In this document: positions 41,907 to 54,611 of the stretch, one piece after another
Numbering within the stretch: position 1 is the first letter of the stretch
Layout: each line of letters opens with the position of its first letter
Assembly (NCBI RefSeq): GCF_914767665.1
Contig: NC_059502.1
Span: 49,706,031 to 49,770,030 of the forward strand
Direction: 5' to 3'
Length of the DNA stretch: 64,000 nucleotides
DNA from: Harmonia axyridis
Taxonomy: Eukaryota; Arthropoda; Insecta; Coleoptera; Coccinellidae
Notes under the pieces: model-generated
Databases searched by the model: none
The model's input: only the letters and a program-made list of their open reading frames with translations
Told to the model about the DNA's origin: nothing
Translations under genes and position numbers: made by a program

Positions 41907-44825
41907 ATGGATCAATTCTTGAGGGATTTTGAGGGGGAAACACATGAAGCAGAATATATAGATTATGTTGGGGATCTCAAACATTATAACATAGAATCAA
42001 AATTTAAAATCATTCACAATAATATCAGAAGTATCGACAGGAATTTTGACGAGTTCAAATTAATGTTGAGAACATATACAGATGATTTTCATGTGATTGT
42101 TTTAACGGAAACATTTATGATAGATAACGTGGATCTTTATAAAATCGAAGGATACACATACATGTATAATTATGGAACTTTCAACAAAAATGACGGGGTT
42201 GTGATATATATCAGGAACGATTTGATGTTTAACGGCAAGATAATAAGTATAGGAGAAATTAAAGCGGTGGAACTAGACCTTGTATTCGAAATGAAAAAAC
42301 TTAAAATAACAGGAATCTATCGTTCTCCAAAAGGATGTCCAAAAAAGTTCAATAGAGACTTAGCTGAATACATTGGAACAACAACAAGTAATGATAGTAC
42401 GTGGGATTATCATTTAATTGTAGGAGATATTAACATTGATCTTTTATCGAATAATGAAATAGTTGATGAATACATGAATGTCTTCAGTTTTTTTGGATAT
42501 AAATCCTATATAAATAATGTAACTAGGCCTTCTAGTGGTAGTTGCCTTGACCATATATTTCTGAGATGTCGCCAATCTGTTGTAAATCAGAATAGATCGT
42601 TTATTATTCGTGCGGACATCACTGATCATTATGCAATTAGTTTATGCCTCAACCTGAAAGAAAAACCTCCCGAAAAAGTTATTAAATATAAAACTTATAT
42701 TGATTATCAGAAATTAAAAAATGATTTAAAGGAAATTGATTGGCACGAATTGATGAAAAATAAAGATGTAGACTCATTCGCAGAATTGTTTATTGATTTA
42801 TTAAAACATTACACACAGAAACATACAACAAAAATTGAGTTGAGCCATAGGAAATCTGGGAGAAGCAACTGGATCACTCAGGGATTACTAAGAGCCATAA
42901 ACAGAAAAAACTATTTATACAAGGAAATGATGAAATATCAATACAATACTGAGTTGAAACAACAATATACAAGATACAGAAATATTTTACACAAGTTGAT
43001 CAGGAATGCTAAAAGAGATTACATGAACACCTTTGTCACGAAATACACTTCAGCAACAAAATCACTTTGGTCTTACGTGGATAACCTCTGCGGTAGATCC
43101 AAACCTGCAACAGAAATAAAATCTATCATTAATAATGAAGGACAGGAAGTAAGAAACACGGAACAAATTGTAGAGGAATTCGGAAGATATTACAACGAAG
43201 TAGGTAAAAAGCTAGCAGATAATATACCTTATAGTTTAGAAAAGAAAGAGGGTGAAATTTTTTGTAATGAGACATTTTTTCTATTCCCAACAAGTCCAAA
43301 TGAAGTGAAAGAAGTGATACAAAAACAAAAAAACGGAGGATCTCCTGGCGTTGATGGAATTAGATCAGAACTGCTGAAGAATATTCAAGAAGAAATTGTT
43401 GAACCCCTTGTATTAATGACGAATATGTGTTTCGAGTCAGCTAGGTTTCCTAGAATTTTCAAAGTGGGGGTTATCAAACCAATTTTTAAATCAGGAGAAA
43501 AGGACAAGATGACAAATTATAGACCGATATGTCTTATATCGAATGTAGCCAAAATTGTAGAGAAATTATTGAAGATCAGAATTGTCAAGTTCCTAGAAAA
43601 AAATAAAATTATATCTGAACACCAGTACGGTTTCAGAGAAGGTAAATCGACTGAAGATGCGATTAGGAGAATGATAGCGAGGATATACAGTTGGTTAGAT
43701 GGTAGAAAAACTGGTCTGTGTGTCTTTGTAGACCTTGAAAAGGCCTTCGATACTGTTTCACACAAAAAACTTTTAGATAAACTCTACCGAAACGGATTCC
43801 GGGGTAAATCATATGAATTATTGAAAAGCTATTTAACTGATAGAGTCCAATTTGTAAAAATAAAGGATTATTCTAGTAAGATGAGGAACATCGAATGTGG
43901 AGTACCCCAAGGAACAGTGATGGGACCGATATTGTTCTTAGTTTATATGAATGGTTTATTACAAATGGAGAAGAAAGGTGAGGTTATCAGTTTTGCGGAT
44001 GACACTGCCATATTGTACGAGGGAAATTCTTGGCAAGAACTGAAATCTGAGTCTGAAAAAGACCTTTTCAAAATAAAACAGTGGTTTGAGATGAATGAAT
44101 TAACAATGAACGTGAAAAAAACAAAGTACTTACCGTTTACTTCCTATGAGTCAGGTCTTCCGAACTTGGGTCCTCTGAAAGTCAACGATTGCACAATCAT
44201 ACCCGAAACTGACTCCATCAAGTATCTCGGCATTACCATCGATAGACATCTAAAATGGAACTTACATATAGACAATTTGGTAAGAAAACTTAGATGCCTT
44301 CTATCAAAGTTTAGATACCTTAAAAAGTATTTGGAAATAGAAAGGCTAATGCAGATATATAATGCTCTATGCCAATCGCTGATAAAGTATGGAATTATTG
44401 CCTGGGGTGGAGCATACGAATGTCATATAAAAAGAGTAGAAGTGGTCCAGAAATGGTTGCTCCGTGTAATCTACGGAAAGCCCCATTTGTTTCCTTCAGA
44501 CGAATTATACTTCTTATCGCGGGCAATGAATCCTCAACAGTTATTTGTATCCCAGATATTAACGGCCATCTGTTCTAGAAGAATACAACTCACATTAAGA
44601 CAAACCGATTGCAGTTATGAAACAAGAAGTAAGATAATTCACGTGATTCCTAGAGCAGAAAAGCGAATTGGACAAAGATGCTTCACATACCTGGCTCCAC
44701 GCATTTATAGTATGATCCCGAAGAACCTGAAAGACATAAGACACAATAAGAAACAACAAATTATGATAAGGAAATGGATTTTTGAAAAAGGAAGAAAATA
44801 TATTCAATCCATAATCAATGGTTGA
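41907..44825 (+). CDS. LINE ORF2: endonuclease and reverse transcriptase (972 aa)
   Basis: It begins with a true ATG 56 bp after the ORF1 stop, so it needs internal initiation or reinitiation rather than a frameshift. The AP-like endonuclease comes first: HNNIRSI, the catalytic TETF glutamate, GDINID (about 172), and TDHYAIS. The RT follows: SPGVDGI, YRPICLISNVAKIVEK, QYGFREGKSTEDA, DLEKAFD (D609), GVPQGTVMGPILFLVYMNG and FADD (696-699). A thumb and C-terminal tail without RNase H or zinc knuckles complete it. All catalytic residues I can see are intact. It belongs in the Jockey/CR1 superfamily. Confidence 0.92.
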   Translation: MDQFLRDFEGETHEAEYIDYVGDLKHYNIESKFKIIHNNIRSIDRNFDEFKLMLRTYTDDFHVIVLTETFMIDNVDLYKIEGYTYMYNYGTFNKNDGVVIYIRNDLMFNGKIISIGEIKAVELDLVFEMKKLKITGIYRSPKGCPKKFNRDLAEYIGTTTSNDSTWDYHLIVGDINIDLLSNNEIVDEYMNVFSFFGYKSYINNVTRPSSGSCLDHIFLRCRQSVVNQNRSFIIRADITDHYAISLCLNLKEKPPEKVIKYKTYIDYQKLKNDLKEIDWHELMKNKDVDSFAELFIDLLKHYTQKHTTKIELSHRKSGRSNWITQGLLRAINRKNYLYKEMMKYQYNTELKQQYTRYRNILHKLIRNAKRDYMNTFVTKYTSATKSLWSYVDNLCGRSKPATEIKSIINNEGQEVRNTEQIVEEFGRYYNEVGKKLADNIPYSLEKKEGEIFCNETFFLFPTSPNEVKEVIQKQKNGGSPGVDGIRSELLKNIQEEIVEPLVLMTNMCFESARFPRIFKVGVIKPIFKSGEKDKMTNYRPICLISNVAKIVEKLLKIRIVKFLEKNKIISEHQYGFREGKSTEDAIRRMIARIYSWLDGRKTGLCVFVDLEKAFDTVSHKKLLDKLYRNGFRGKSYELLKSYLTDRVQFVKIKDYSSKMRNIECGVPQGTVMGPILFLVYMNGLLQMEKKGEVISFADDTAILYEGNSWQELKSESEKDLFKIKQWFEMNELTMNVKKTKYLPFTSYESGLPNLGPLKVNDCTIIPETDSIKYLGITIDRHLKWNLHIDNLVRKLRCLLSKFRYLKKYLEIERLMQIYNALCQSLIKYGIIAWGGAYECHIKRVEVVQKWLLRVIYGKPHLFPSDELYFLSRAMNPQQLFVSQILTAICSRRIQLTLRQTDCSYETRSKIIHVIPRAEKRIGQRCFTYLAPRIYSMIPKNLKDIRHNKKQQIMIRKWIFEKGRKYIQSIING

Positions 44826-45150
44826 ATCATGGATGAAACCTCATATCCAAGAATTCCTGCCTACCTTAGATCGGCCTCTAGATGATGCACCGGTAATCCT
44901 CAACTGCATGTCACCAAGGTTACAACACTAAAGAGTCATCACTGAGTTCTCGACACTTCAAGTTATCCTCATTTTGATATGATTCGATCAATTCCATTAT
45001 TTATTCAGTTTTTATTCAGAATTAGATTTATTTCAAATGTGGCTATTGTAATATTGTTCATATGTTAATTGTATATCGCGTACAGGCTTCAGCCTCTGCG
45101 ATTTATGTTTATGTCACAATAAACTATTATTTATTTATTTATTTATTTAA

Positions 45151-46279
45151 TATTGAAAAATGATATTATATTACAATTCCATAAAGTTGATTAGTTACAA
45201 TTCCAAAAAATTTTATGAAAGGATACTTATTGCAAACTTTTTCACACTAATGTGATAAACAAAAAAATAGAATATGATTTTGTGGTAAATCCAGAGAATA
45301 CTTACGGAACAAAAAGTGAAATTAATTTATTTTGATGATTTTTGAAAATGGTAGATAGTGGACTATGGAAAGCAACCGAGAAGGTATATTCAAAGTTGAA
45401 GGTACATAATTTTGAATGCGGGAACAATTGATGAATTTTAACACTTTGACATTGGCTATCATAAAGATTAGGTACCACAAATCTATGAATGTAGAATTAT
45501 TTCAAAATTGAGTTGTTGAACAATTAATAACTTCTCTTCAGATAATTGGTACAAAATGTGTTAGTTCCCAACTCAGATAACAAATTTCAATAATTCTTCG
45601 TATAACGACCGAAGACAGGATTTTTATAGAATTGTGACAAATGTGGTTGGAGATATAACCAACAACTCGAGTCCGTCATCAAGCAGCTCGGTGAAAGATC
45701 TATAAACAATATATAGTTTATTCATATTATATTTCGAAATTAAATATCGCTTTATCTCTTTTTTTGTTGTCATCGAGTAATCCAAAAAAAATATTTTCAA
45801 TTACATTTGAATATGTATTCATTAAATGAGTTCACCAAAAATAATAAAGACCAGAGTATAAATTTAGGAATATCCTCAGCTATTAACCACTCAGAAAAAA
45901 GGAACAGAGTGCAATTAAAGTATATAATTCACAAATTAAAAATGCAAAAATGTCTCAAGTAGTTGGTGGATTAATCATTACTGTATATTTCGTAATTTGG
46001 GAAGCAAACATTATGAAAATAATTTATGCTGGTTATTTCAATGATGAAACCGCGACCACAGCAATTTTTAGTTACTAGAAAAGCCGCGACTTGACGTTAT
46101 AGGGCTACTTCGACTTAATAAATAAATGAATCTTAGAAAAACATTAATTCCTTAAATAAAAGAAAGAAAACGAAAAAAGACTCAGTAAATTGCAATGAAT
46201 TAATCCCATAACAAAATGAATGATAATTTGTGTAACATTATCCAATCATCGAAATCTAATCCTCGTCGTTTTAAACTGC
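45151..46279. other. AT-rich spacer, nothing recognised
   Basis: No coding signal, RNA gene or clear repeat seen. Confidence 0.45.
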
Positions 46280-46919
46280 ATTTAATTCTCTCGTTTCCGG
46301 TCATTCATCAAGTGCCAACATAAAACGACCTTTGATTGCTTATAATGCGCGCCAAGTGACAGTCAAAGCAAAACAACAATCGAACCCGATAGACCGGTGA
46401 GAACGCATCGATTTGGCGAAAGTGAAACCATCGATTTACATATCAATCCGTATCCGAGAGGAAAGATAAGGCCGATAGTAAAAGTTTAGCGACTTAAGCG
46501 GACAAGGCGAAACCGAGTGGGGACTGAAAACAACGGCCGTGCTAAGCCGTGTGCACGTTTCAGTTGCTTGTGGATGCAACAGGTGACGCGAGAAGTTACT
46601 GAGCTGCCGTGTCTTCGCACGCAACCGCTCTTACGGAAAAGACTGTCCGACGTTTGGCATTTCGATAAGTGTAAACATTGTGCGGTTCCTTCGGGCTTTT
46701 AAGAATACTCTGTGGTTAACACGAACTCGCCTTGTTAGTTGCTAAGCATGTTAATTCAGTTGGAGTTAGTTGTGATTAATTGAAATATGTGTGTTTAAAA
46801 ATAGTACTTGTCTATTGCAATATTGTGGATGAGTCGATGAATATGATTGTAATTGATTGTGTGAATCGATCGTTGACAATGGATTGTTGAAAGTACAGAC
46901 GGATGAGGATAATAAGACA
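46280..46919 (+). promoter_or_regulatory. Possible host promoter and 5' UTR
   Basis: This stretch is GC- and CpG-richer than its surroundings and has no transposon signature. It ends in a plausible translation start. A short upstream ORF (ATGGATTGTTGA, near 46879) precedes it. I cannot place a TATA box or initiator with confidence. Confidence 0.3.
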
Positions 46920-46935
46920 ATGAAACTTTGTGAAG
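46920..46935 (+). CDS. Possible first coding exon ending at a GTATGT donor
   Basis: ATG at 46920 has A at -3 (ACAATGA), follows an in-frame upstream TGA about 20 codons earlier, and encodes only M-K-L-C-E. It then meets G|GTATGT, a good eukaryotic 5' splice site. The next exon would lie beyond an intron that I cannot delimit. The call rests on the start context, the donor and the GC-rich leader only. Confidence 0.25.
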
Positions 46936-49278
46936 GTATGTTCTGTAACAACTACGAGTTCTGAAAAAAATATTGAGAAATTCATTCTCAAATTCGGACC
47001 TATAACATATCTGAAATTCCTGGAAATAGTTTATTTTTATTCAACAGGTGTTATTGTAAAACCTGCTGAATAGTTAGATCTCAATTAAAATGTTCTTGTA
47101 CACTTACATATAACAGGAACGATGGTCAATAATTAAAATTCAAAAACGTTAAAGCAAATTGGAGTATTTCTGTTATTCGAATTTTTCATTCATCACATAA
47201 CATACTCAGCAAAACTTCATTGAAAATATACAAAGTGAAGTGTTAGCTGCTAGGTCATGCGAAAAAATTAATCTCAGTTTAGATTAATGATTTTCGCATG
47301 ATCTAGTAGGTTTTTCATAAAGGACAAATGGTGGGAAATAATATTACATTTGCTCAAAAAAATTATTATGATAATCAGCGATACAAAGAAAAATAGGAGG
47401 TATATTTAGAATCGATAAAATTTAATTTATAATACACAATATTAAACACCTATACTGATATAGAATTGACACTTGATAAGCTTCTCGTCTAGTGTTCAAC
47501 GGAGCGCTCTTTCATTACAAACTCATGCAACAGGGGAAATTGAATATGAGCAGGTTTAACATTATTATCGGTTCATGAGATTACCAGGGATTGATCATTC
47601 GAAAAGCCCGATAAAAGATTTCATAAGCACTACTGTAAACTGTACTCTATGCTGTCAAGGTGTTTCAGCGTCGTCTGTCATTTATTTTGTCAACTGTATT
47701 TCACTTTGTCTTTATAATGGATAATTTTGAAGGGATATTTGTGTTATTTGTGATATTGTCTAAATTTCGTCTCTCTTGGACACTATATCTGCCATTGGGG
47801 CTCATGCTCGACAATGGCATAATGACAAGAGCCAGGAACAAGACCCGATAAGCTCACGCATTCAGATAGCTCTGGTATGACTAAAAAAAGGTGCAACCTG
47901 ATTTATTTCCTCAAAATTTGCAATCATTCCATTCACAATTAAAAAGAATTTCAAATTTAGAGTGCCATCACTAAATAAACAAACTTTTAACTTTTCGCAA
48001 CAGTGCATCTGTGAAGGTCCAAAATAAGACACTCCACTGAAGAAGAACTCCAGTACTCAAGGAGAAGGAGATTTGATTTATGCCATCTTGTACAAAGAAG
48101 CTCATACAGCTAACGTGGATAGAGATTCGGTGTATTTTAGGACTGCGTACACGACATTTTTGCTACACATATTTTTGGTATCGAATGTGAGAGTCGACAG
48201 ATCCTCTCAACATGCTCTGAGAACAGGAAAAAATACTGACAACTATAGTGTGCAAATGCTCAGAGCTTTCTTGCCCTCCCTGAGGATACACTTTTGAGTA
48301 AACCAGCTCTTAATCCTGACTGCAGAAGCTCCTTAAGAAATTGTTAGATTTACAAGAGTGATTGATTATTTCGTAAAAATTCCTAAGTGTGTATTGTGTG
48401 GAAGGTAGCCTATAAGATCAACAGTTCTAAAGGATGTTATCCAAACCAATCGGCATCAGCTCGAAGACATAACTAATTGTTGTTGACGTGATATCCTTTA
48501 TGATGGAACATCCCAAATAATTGAATATTCAACAAATCTCATGTAAACCACCATCATATACCACTATTATTATTGGCCAACTCTTTACCATCTTCATAAC
48601 TCAAATGACTACTACGAGGCATTAATTTTTGTTGACAGAAGATATAGAGGACTAAAGTGGGATTTCTGGTTGTGTTTTAATATAGTAGCAACATTTTATT
48701 GGAAGCTCTGAATATTGAATTTCGTTTGCTTCATTTTGTTCCACAAAAATCATGCTAGATAGTTGATAGTCGATAATCTGCAATCCACAATGTACTATGA
48801 TTGTAGAAGAATATGAGATTGAAAATAAATTACAGAGAAAACAATTATATTGTTGATATATTGAATAAGCTTGAACATGTGTCTGTCATTCATTAATAAC
48901 AATGAAAAATTGATACTAGGTACAAAATGGAACGAAGCAAGAACTTTCTTCAAGAATTTTTAGCCCTAATGATTATGGTAGTCTAAGTCACCTGCTACAA
49001 GAGCAGATGATACATTTCCTACACCCGCTAAGTAGATAATAGTTCCGTCATTCTCCCCGTTCTCAAAAATAGGAGGGTGAATATAAAACTGAATGCTTTT
49101 TATAAGAGACTATAGTGATATAATATACACCACTCGATATAATAGAATATAACAAAAACCAAATTATCAACTTTTTACCTTCGACATTCTTTTAATAATG
49201 GGCAGTTAGATGTTCAAATATTTTTAGACTTTTATATTGAATTAATCATTCATAAAGATAAGAAAAGCCCTGACTTAA
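46936..49278. other. AT-rich spacer, possible intron, one hairpin
   Basis: Short ORFs only, none recognisable. It contains the hairpin listed at 47250-47306. Confidence 0.4.
47250..47306. other. Compact hairpin, ~25-bp stem and 6-nt loop
   Basis: CTAGGTCATGCGAAAAAATT on the left pairs with AATGATTTTCGCATGATCTAG on the right, with few mismatches. The inner ATTAATCT/AGATTAAT closes on a CAGTTT loop. It could be a tiny foldback relic. A small hairpin RNA is possible but unsupported. Confidence 0.45.
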
Positions 49279-49693
49279 GTCAGGAGCGCTGCTTCATTCA
49301 TTCGTCAATTGCGCCCTGTATGTATTTAGATATATTGTAGCAATTAGCAAGTTTCCTAGACCATATGAAATACCTGAGCGTGAAGACCTTCAGTAAGATG
49401 AAAAATCACGCAAAGTAAGACTTGCGACTATGATGAAAAAGCCCTTAGGAAACACAAGAGACCAAAGATCCTTAGGAAGTGTGTGTTAAAGCCAAACTTC
49501 TATTGGCACAAAGATTGTGTAATGATTACACAAACCTTCTGAGTGGCATAGTGCCACCTGCTAGAGCAGATCAAAATAGCTCACCTGAGGTGAATGATAT
49601 TGTGATTGAGCAGTAAATAATAATAACTGCGGAAGATAAAGAAGTTCCAAGTTCCATTTAGCGAGTGAATGACGAGCGCTCTAAACCTCCTGA
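49279..49693. mobile_element. Tentative MITE with imperfect inverted ends
   Basis: GTCAGGAGCGCT then CATTCATTCGTC at the left resembles the reverse complement of the right end (GAATGACGAGCGCTC then CCTCCTGAC). The interior has no motif. The similarity is short and gapped, so this is a weak call. Confidence 0.35.
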
Positions 49694-52092
49694 CATAATA
49701 ATAATAATAACATATATTCATCATCAAAGTTTACATATACATGAATTAAACAAAAAGTACTCCCTCAAATTAAACTATCGATTTATATGAGGGACTAATG
49801 ACATGAATATAAAAAAAATAAAGAAAACCAAGTGAAATTGTTTTCTGTGAGTAAAATCACAAATATTACAAAATTTTACATTAGCCTTAGTGTGTAGGTA
49901 AGTAGATGCAGAGTATCATTCCATTTTCGGTCTTTTCTCAATCCAGTGTGAATAGTCCAATTCAGGTTCAGTGTCGCAATTCGGTGATCCATATCCATAT
50001 CCGTGTATTATGTCACAATTCGGGTAAACATCAAGTCAGTGATTGACTCATTTTTTTGTCCTCATATTTTTCTTGATTTTGTTGTGATTTTAATAACGAT
50101 ATCAAAACGGAAGAGGCTTGAAGTGCTGATTTTTTCAGATATATGCAAAATTTCAACCTTGTCGGATCTGTTGTCATTGAAACTGAAATATTAGGTTTTC
50201 CCGATACTCAGCTTGAATCATCTATGGTTTTGATAACGCTATTAACAAGAAATTTTGTACGGTACTTGACATGTTGATTCTTTATCTACATGCAAAATCT
50301 AAAACTGCAAGTTATACACATCTTAATTTAGCTAATAGTAATTGGTCCATTAATGCTTGGAAAATATTCATACTCGAGTATGAGTTTTACTCGAATTGAA
50401 ATTTAATTCATTGTAGCCCTGTCAGATAAGACTATGAAAATAGAACCTGAAAGAATTTTTCTGAGAAGACTGACGTTACTATAATATCTGGTCTTGATCT
50501 CTAAGAATTTTCTATAAATGGTATGGTTCTGGTATGGTATGGTAATTTTTTTGTTATATTCTTCTTAACTTTTCTATGGTGGTTAAACAAAATTCTGCAC
50601 AGAAGGACATTTTTAATGTGCATATTTATGAAGTCTAGTCTGATTTCAACAAATTTATTCGGTGTATTCAAGATGAACCTACCCAGCAAATTTCATATTT
50701 CTAGGTAATTCCTTATTCCTGTATATGAGACATGGGTCATCAGTGGGTTGAACTTTATCGTTTGATACTACGCCCGGCTCAAAATTCAAAAATCGTTTAA
50801 TTATTTCATAATGACGTATAACTTGTGGAAGAATAACGGCAACATAACGAGAATCAATGACAGAAACAAATAGGAATCATTATAGCGATTATACAACAGG
50901 TGAAACCGATTTTTTCCAAATAATTCGATGACATTATGAAGAACTTGTAGATCATTTCCTGGACGATAAAGCAATAGTACTTCATAATTATAGACAACTA
51001 CTCTTACGATTCCTACTCAATAGAAAAAAATGAAAGAGGATACAACTCAAGGAAATCAAAACGGCCGCCCATCGTTTGTCGAGGAAATAATTCAAAACTA
51101 TAATTGTACATTTAATGTTGAATGGCAGTCGTGAGAAAAATATAATTGCGTAACTTAGAACGTTCAAGTGTTGTTCGAACATGAAGTGATTATTTTAATA
51201 ACATCGATAATGAAACGTAAAACATTTCGTTCCTGCATAAAATAGAGATAGATAGATTTTGAAATGAGAGCATAAAAGTGTTTCAAGATTTTAGAAAATA
51301 TAAATATATCAAATATGCAGGAATCTGTCTTGCATATATTAGAAATGGAAGTTTTGTTCCGTATAGATTTTTTCTGAAGAAATCAAAATATTCAGTTCGA
51401 TGCTATTGACAAAAAAAAAAGAATTTTATACTTACTACCCTTTGAAATATAATTCATAGATAAAATTCACCTACCACTGCCCTCTGCTGAGTTAACCTTG
51501 GTACTTTGGTACAGATATTCCAAAGATGAACCACCTTTGCACGTCAGGATCAGGGTATAATTTGAATGTGTATTTTTCTTGAAACTATATGGAAACTTAT
51601 TACACAAGTACTTTAGTGCTGAGATGTGTTTCCAGTCCAGGGAGAGGACATAACTTTGTTTTTTTATTTAGATTTAATATGTAGGTATGCAAGCATTGTA
51701 CTTAATTTATGTTAGAATACATTTGATTTGATTTGATTCCAGAAAATCTGCAAAAAATGCTTTATGATTGGACGATTTATTTCAGAAAATCTGTTCAAAT
51801 GTTTGATAATTGGATGATTTATTATAGTAGATGGATGAGTTTGAGAGGGATTCATTTGAAATTGATATGCGATGAAATAAATTTATTTTTTTTATTTATT
51901 TATTGTAGATTTAAATAGAAAAACTGTTATTGGGTTAACTCAATTTGATAAACTTCATATGAGTATAAACATAGAGGTCTTAACTTTCGAATCATGCGGT
52001 GCTGAAGAAAAAAAAATTACGATTTAGACCATAGATATTTTTGTCAAACGTAGTGATTCTCATATTTCATTTATCCAAAGGCCTATTGTGTT
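49694..52092. other. AT-rich spacer with a possible LINE tail
   Basis: No gene recognised. Near 51705-51738 a TTAGAATACATTTGATTTGATTTGATTCC string resembles the simple-repeat 3' tail of some insect LINEs, but no body is identifiable. Confidence 0.4.
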
Positions 52093-52623
52093 GTATCGAG
52101 TGTCCAAAATTCGTTGTTCAATGAGGGGATCTCAGAATCTCTTTCAGCAAGAAAAAAATGAATGACATCTTTTTTTTTATACTTCGATAAGAAATTTATA
52201 CCTATATCATGTTATATTTTTTTGTGATGGGAAGAGCGATTTTATTTGTTTTACAAATTTGTATGGATTAAATTTAAAAAAACACAAGTTTGTATTATAA
52301 CTTCAAAACTACAATAGAAAACGAATGATTACAACAATATATCCTACTGAAAAAAGTATGTGTGAAATGGGTTTGTTTTATGTTTATATCACCAGTAATA
52401 AAGAAGTTATGAGAACTTTGCATTCCACGTCATTTTGCAATTTTCTCTTTCAACAGCTTCAACAGCTCTTGAAAACAGCTGAATTTATGAAGTTACGGTT
52501 TTCACCAAATTAATTCTCTCCAAATTCAAACCCGAAAATATTCATTTTTCATATTTCATTTTTTCTAGCTCAAAGGGATTCAGAGTTCCCTTCATTGGAC
52601 AACGAATTTGGGACACCTGATAC
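52093..52623. mobile_element. Foldback MITE, GTATC(A/G)RGTGTCC ends
   Basis: The left end GTATCGAGTGTCCAAAATTC and right end GAATTTGGGACACCTGATAC are inverted. Complementarity extends inward through the TTCAATGAGGGGATCTCAGA block on the left and TTCAGAGTTCCCTTCATTGG on the right. The interior is non-coding. A diverged partial copy lies at 13022-13330. Confidence 0.75.
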
Positions 52624-54212
52624 CAAACCAGACTAATATCTATTCTTGAGAATCGCGTTGCCCGAGGTTGAATGTATCAAAAATCAATTTTTGTCATCAA
52701 TATTTAACTGATTGCAGTTGAAAAAGTTCACACGAGTTCAAGTGAGATTATTTATTTCCAATCAACTCAAGAATAATATTCACATGTCATTAAGAAAAAA
52801 CTCAATGCTGCAGAATACTGCACTGAATATGTCTTGAAAGAACAATATACTCTTATACTCACATGACAAGAAAAATTCTAATACTGCAACACTGAATATG
52901 TCTTCAAATTTTACAATATTTGCTAGAATTAGAAAATCTCTTGAAGTGGTTCAGGGAAATTAACCTTCTCTCAGATATGATCATTGTCAAGGTTTTTGGA
53001 GCATTCTCCAGATGACAAATTTGCAAAGGTCGTTCCATTTCAGTGGAGACAAGGTTGAGCAGTTCCACTCATGATCGATTTAGGTCAATTAAAAATTAAG
53101 GCAATTTGAAATGGGAACATAATGGAGATATTCTAATATATCTCGCCGTGAGATTTGAGATGTCAATCAAACGAGATAGTGGTCTCTTGATAGTAGGATA
53201 TTCGGAAATCTGATTAAATTTGTCGGTTTCACGTCATCTGCACAAATCTGAGATCTCTCAGTATCGCGCCAATTCAAATTTTATCAGTTAATTTTGATAT
53301 TTGATAACTGATATATGTATATAAAGCATATCAATACGTGATTCCCAAATAACTAAAATGATGCAAATCTTTTATAAAAGTTCCTCTACGAATTTTGTAA
53401 GATGATGATGAAGTGAAAAAATAAAAAGATGCCCCTAGTCCATTTCACTGATTTCATTTCCTGTTTCAACTGAAGATAATGAAATATCCTTTCAAAAATA
53501 AAATTTCACTTCATTCGTTTCAAAAATATTCTTTAAAAATACCATGACAAGTTAATAGTTTTTCATCATAAAAATTTTTGGTATTCATAGAATGGAATGA
53601 TATGTTCAAAGAGTATAATAGATAATTCAATTGTCTGGAATTATTTATTTATCGATGTTAGCAAACTGAGATAAAAATCCTATACTTATCGACGACCTTT
53701 ACGTACGATCTCTCACTTGAGGAAAATTCATTTGAAGAGTAAGATCCAAGGTAACCACAACAGAATAGATATGTATAATAACCAACCTTCAATTATTCTT
53801 AACCTGATTGTTTTCGTAATTTTGGCATCGTAAGAAATTTTATTGTATTTCAATTTGTAACCTACTTTACAAAATGTTCAGTAAGTTCTCTTGTTGTCAA
53901 TAATTATTATACTCTTCAGACATCCAATTGAATAGAAAATCATGAAATATTATAACAAACACAGGAGAATGAATTAATTTTCAGTTCAACTAAGAAGTTA
54001 TGCAGGTTATGCTCGTCCATAACGATTTTTATACATTATTTGTTCTTTATCTCCACATTGCTAATCCTCTGTAAAACCGTTCAAATACTCAGAGCATATG
54101 CTAGTTCTTAAATCCGGTTGTGTGCTGTGTAGGTTTTGTTGCTGTATGTATCCCAACCACCTTACCCAACAGTGTAACGGAGTGGGAATACCTTCAGTCA
54201 GAATAGTTATTT
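52624..54212. other. AT-rich spacer, nothing recognised
   Basis: No coding, RNA or clear repeat feature seen. Confidence 0.45.
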
Positions 54213-54330
54213 ATAATACAAGTGCAGAAGGCATTGATATTCTTCCACGAGTTCAAAATTCAAAAACGAGCCACGAAGTGGCGAGTTTTGGAATGAACGA
54301 GTGGTAGAATGAGCCTTCTGTACGAGTATT
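54213..54330. mobile_element. Short palindromic MITE-like element, copy 2
   Basis: AATACAAGTGCAGAAGGC at the left is inverted against GCCTTCTGTACGAGTATT at the right. The centre holds CGAGCCACGAAGTGGCGAG, itself a hairpin. The plan and the flank following it (TTTTCTCTA) match the segment at 1274-1391. Confidence 0.5.
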
Positions 54331-54611
54331 ATACATTATTTTCTCTAATTCATTGCATTTTCATTGAAACTAATGAAATATTTCCATAAATATAATTTAG
54401 TGATTTTTGCATTGAAAAATGTTGGTTGGCAGAACTGATTTCTTTAAGGCAATTTGATGAATTGACAGATAAAGCCGTAGCGGAAAGTTCGGAGTTCCAA
54501 CATAGAATAAAAAAATATAACCATGAAAACTGTGCGTTTCTGATATATTCTCGCACGATTTTGTTCTACAAGATGTGGAAGAATGAACGGAATAACCACA
54601 GAATTAGAGAA

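Larger units (their letters stand above)
40790..45150 (+). mobile_element. Apparently intact two-ORF LINE, second family
   Basis: A 5' UTR is followed by ORF1 (40900-41850), a 56-bp spacer, ORF2 (41907-44825) and a 3' UTR ending CACAATAAACTATTATTTATT with an (ATTT)n tail. The tail and 3' UTR are shared with the truncated copy at 4022-4098, which proves retrotransposition of this family in the same genome. The ORFs are uninterrupted. The 5' boundary and target duplication are unresolved. Confidence 0.85.
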
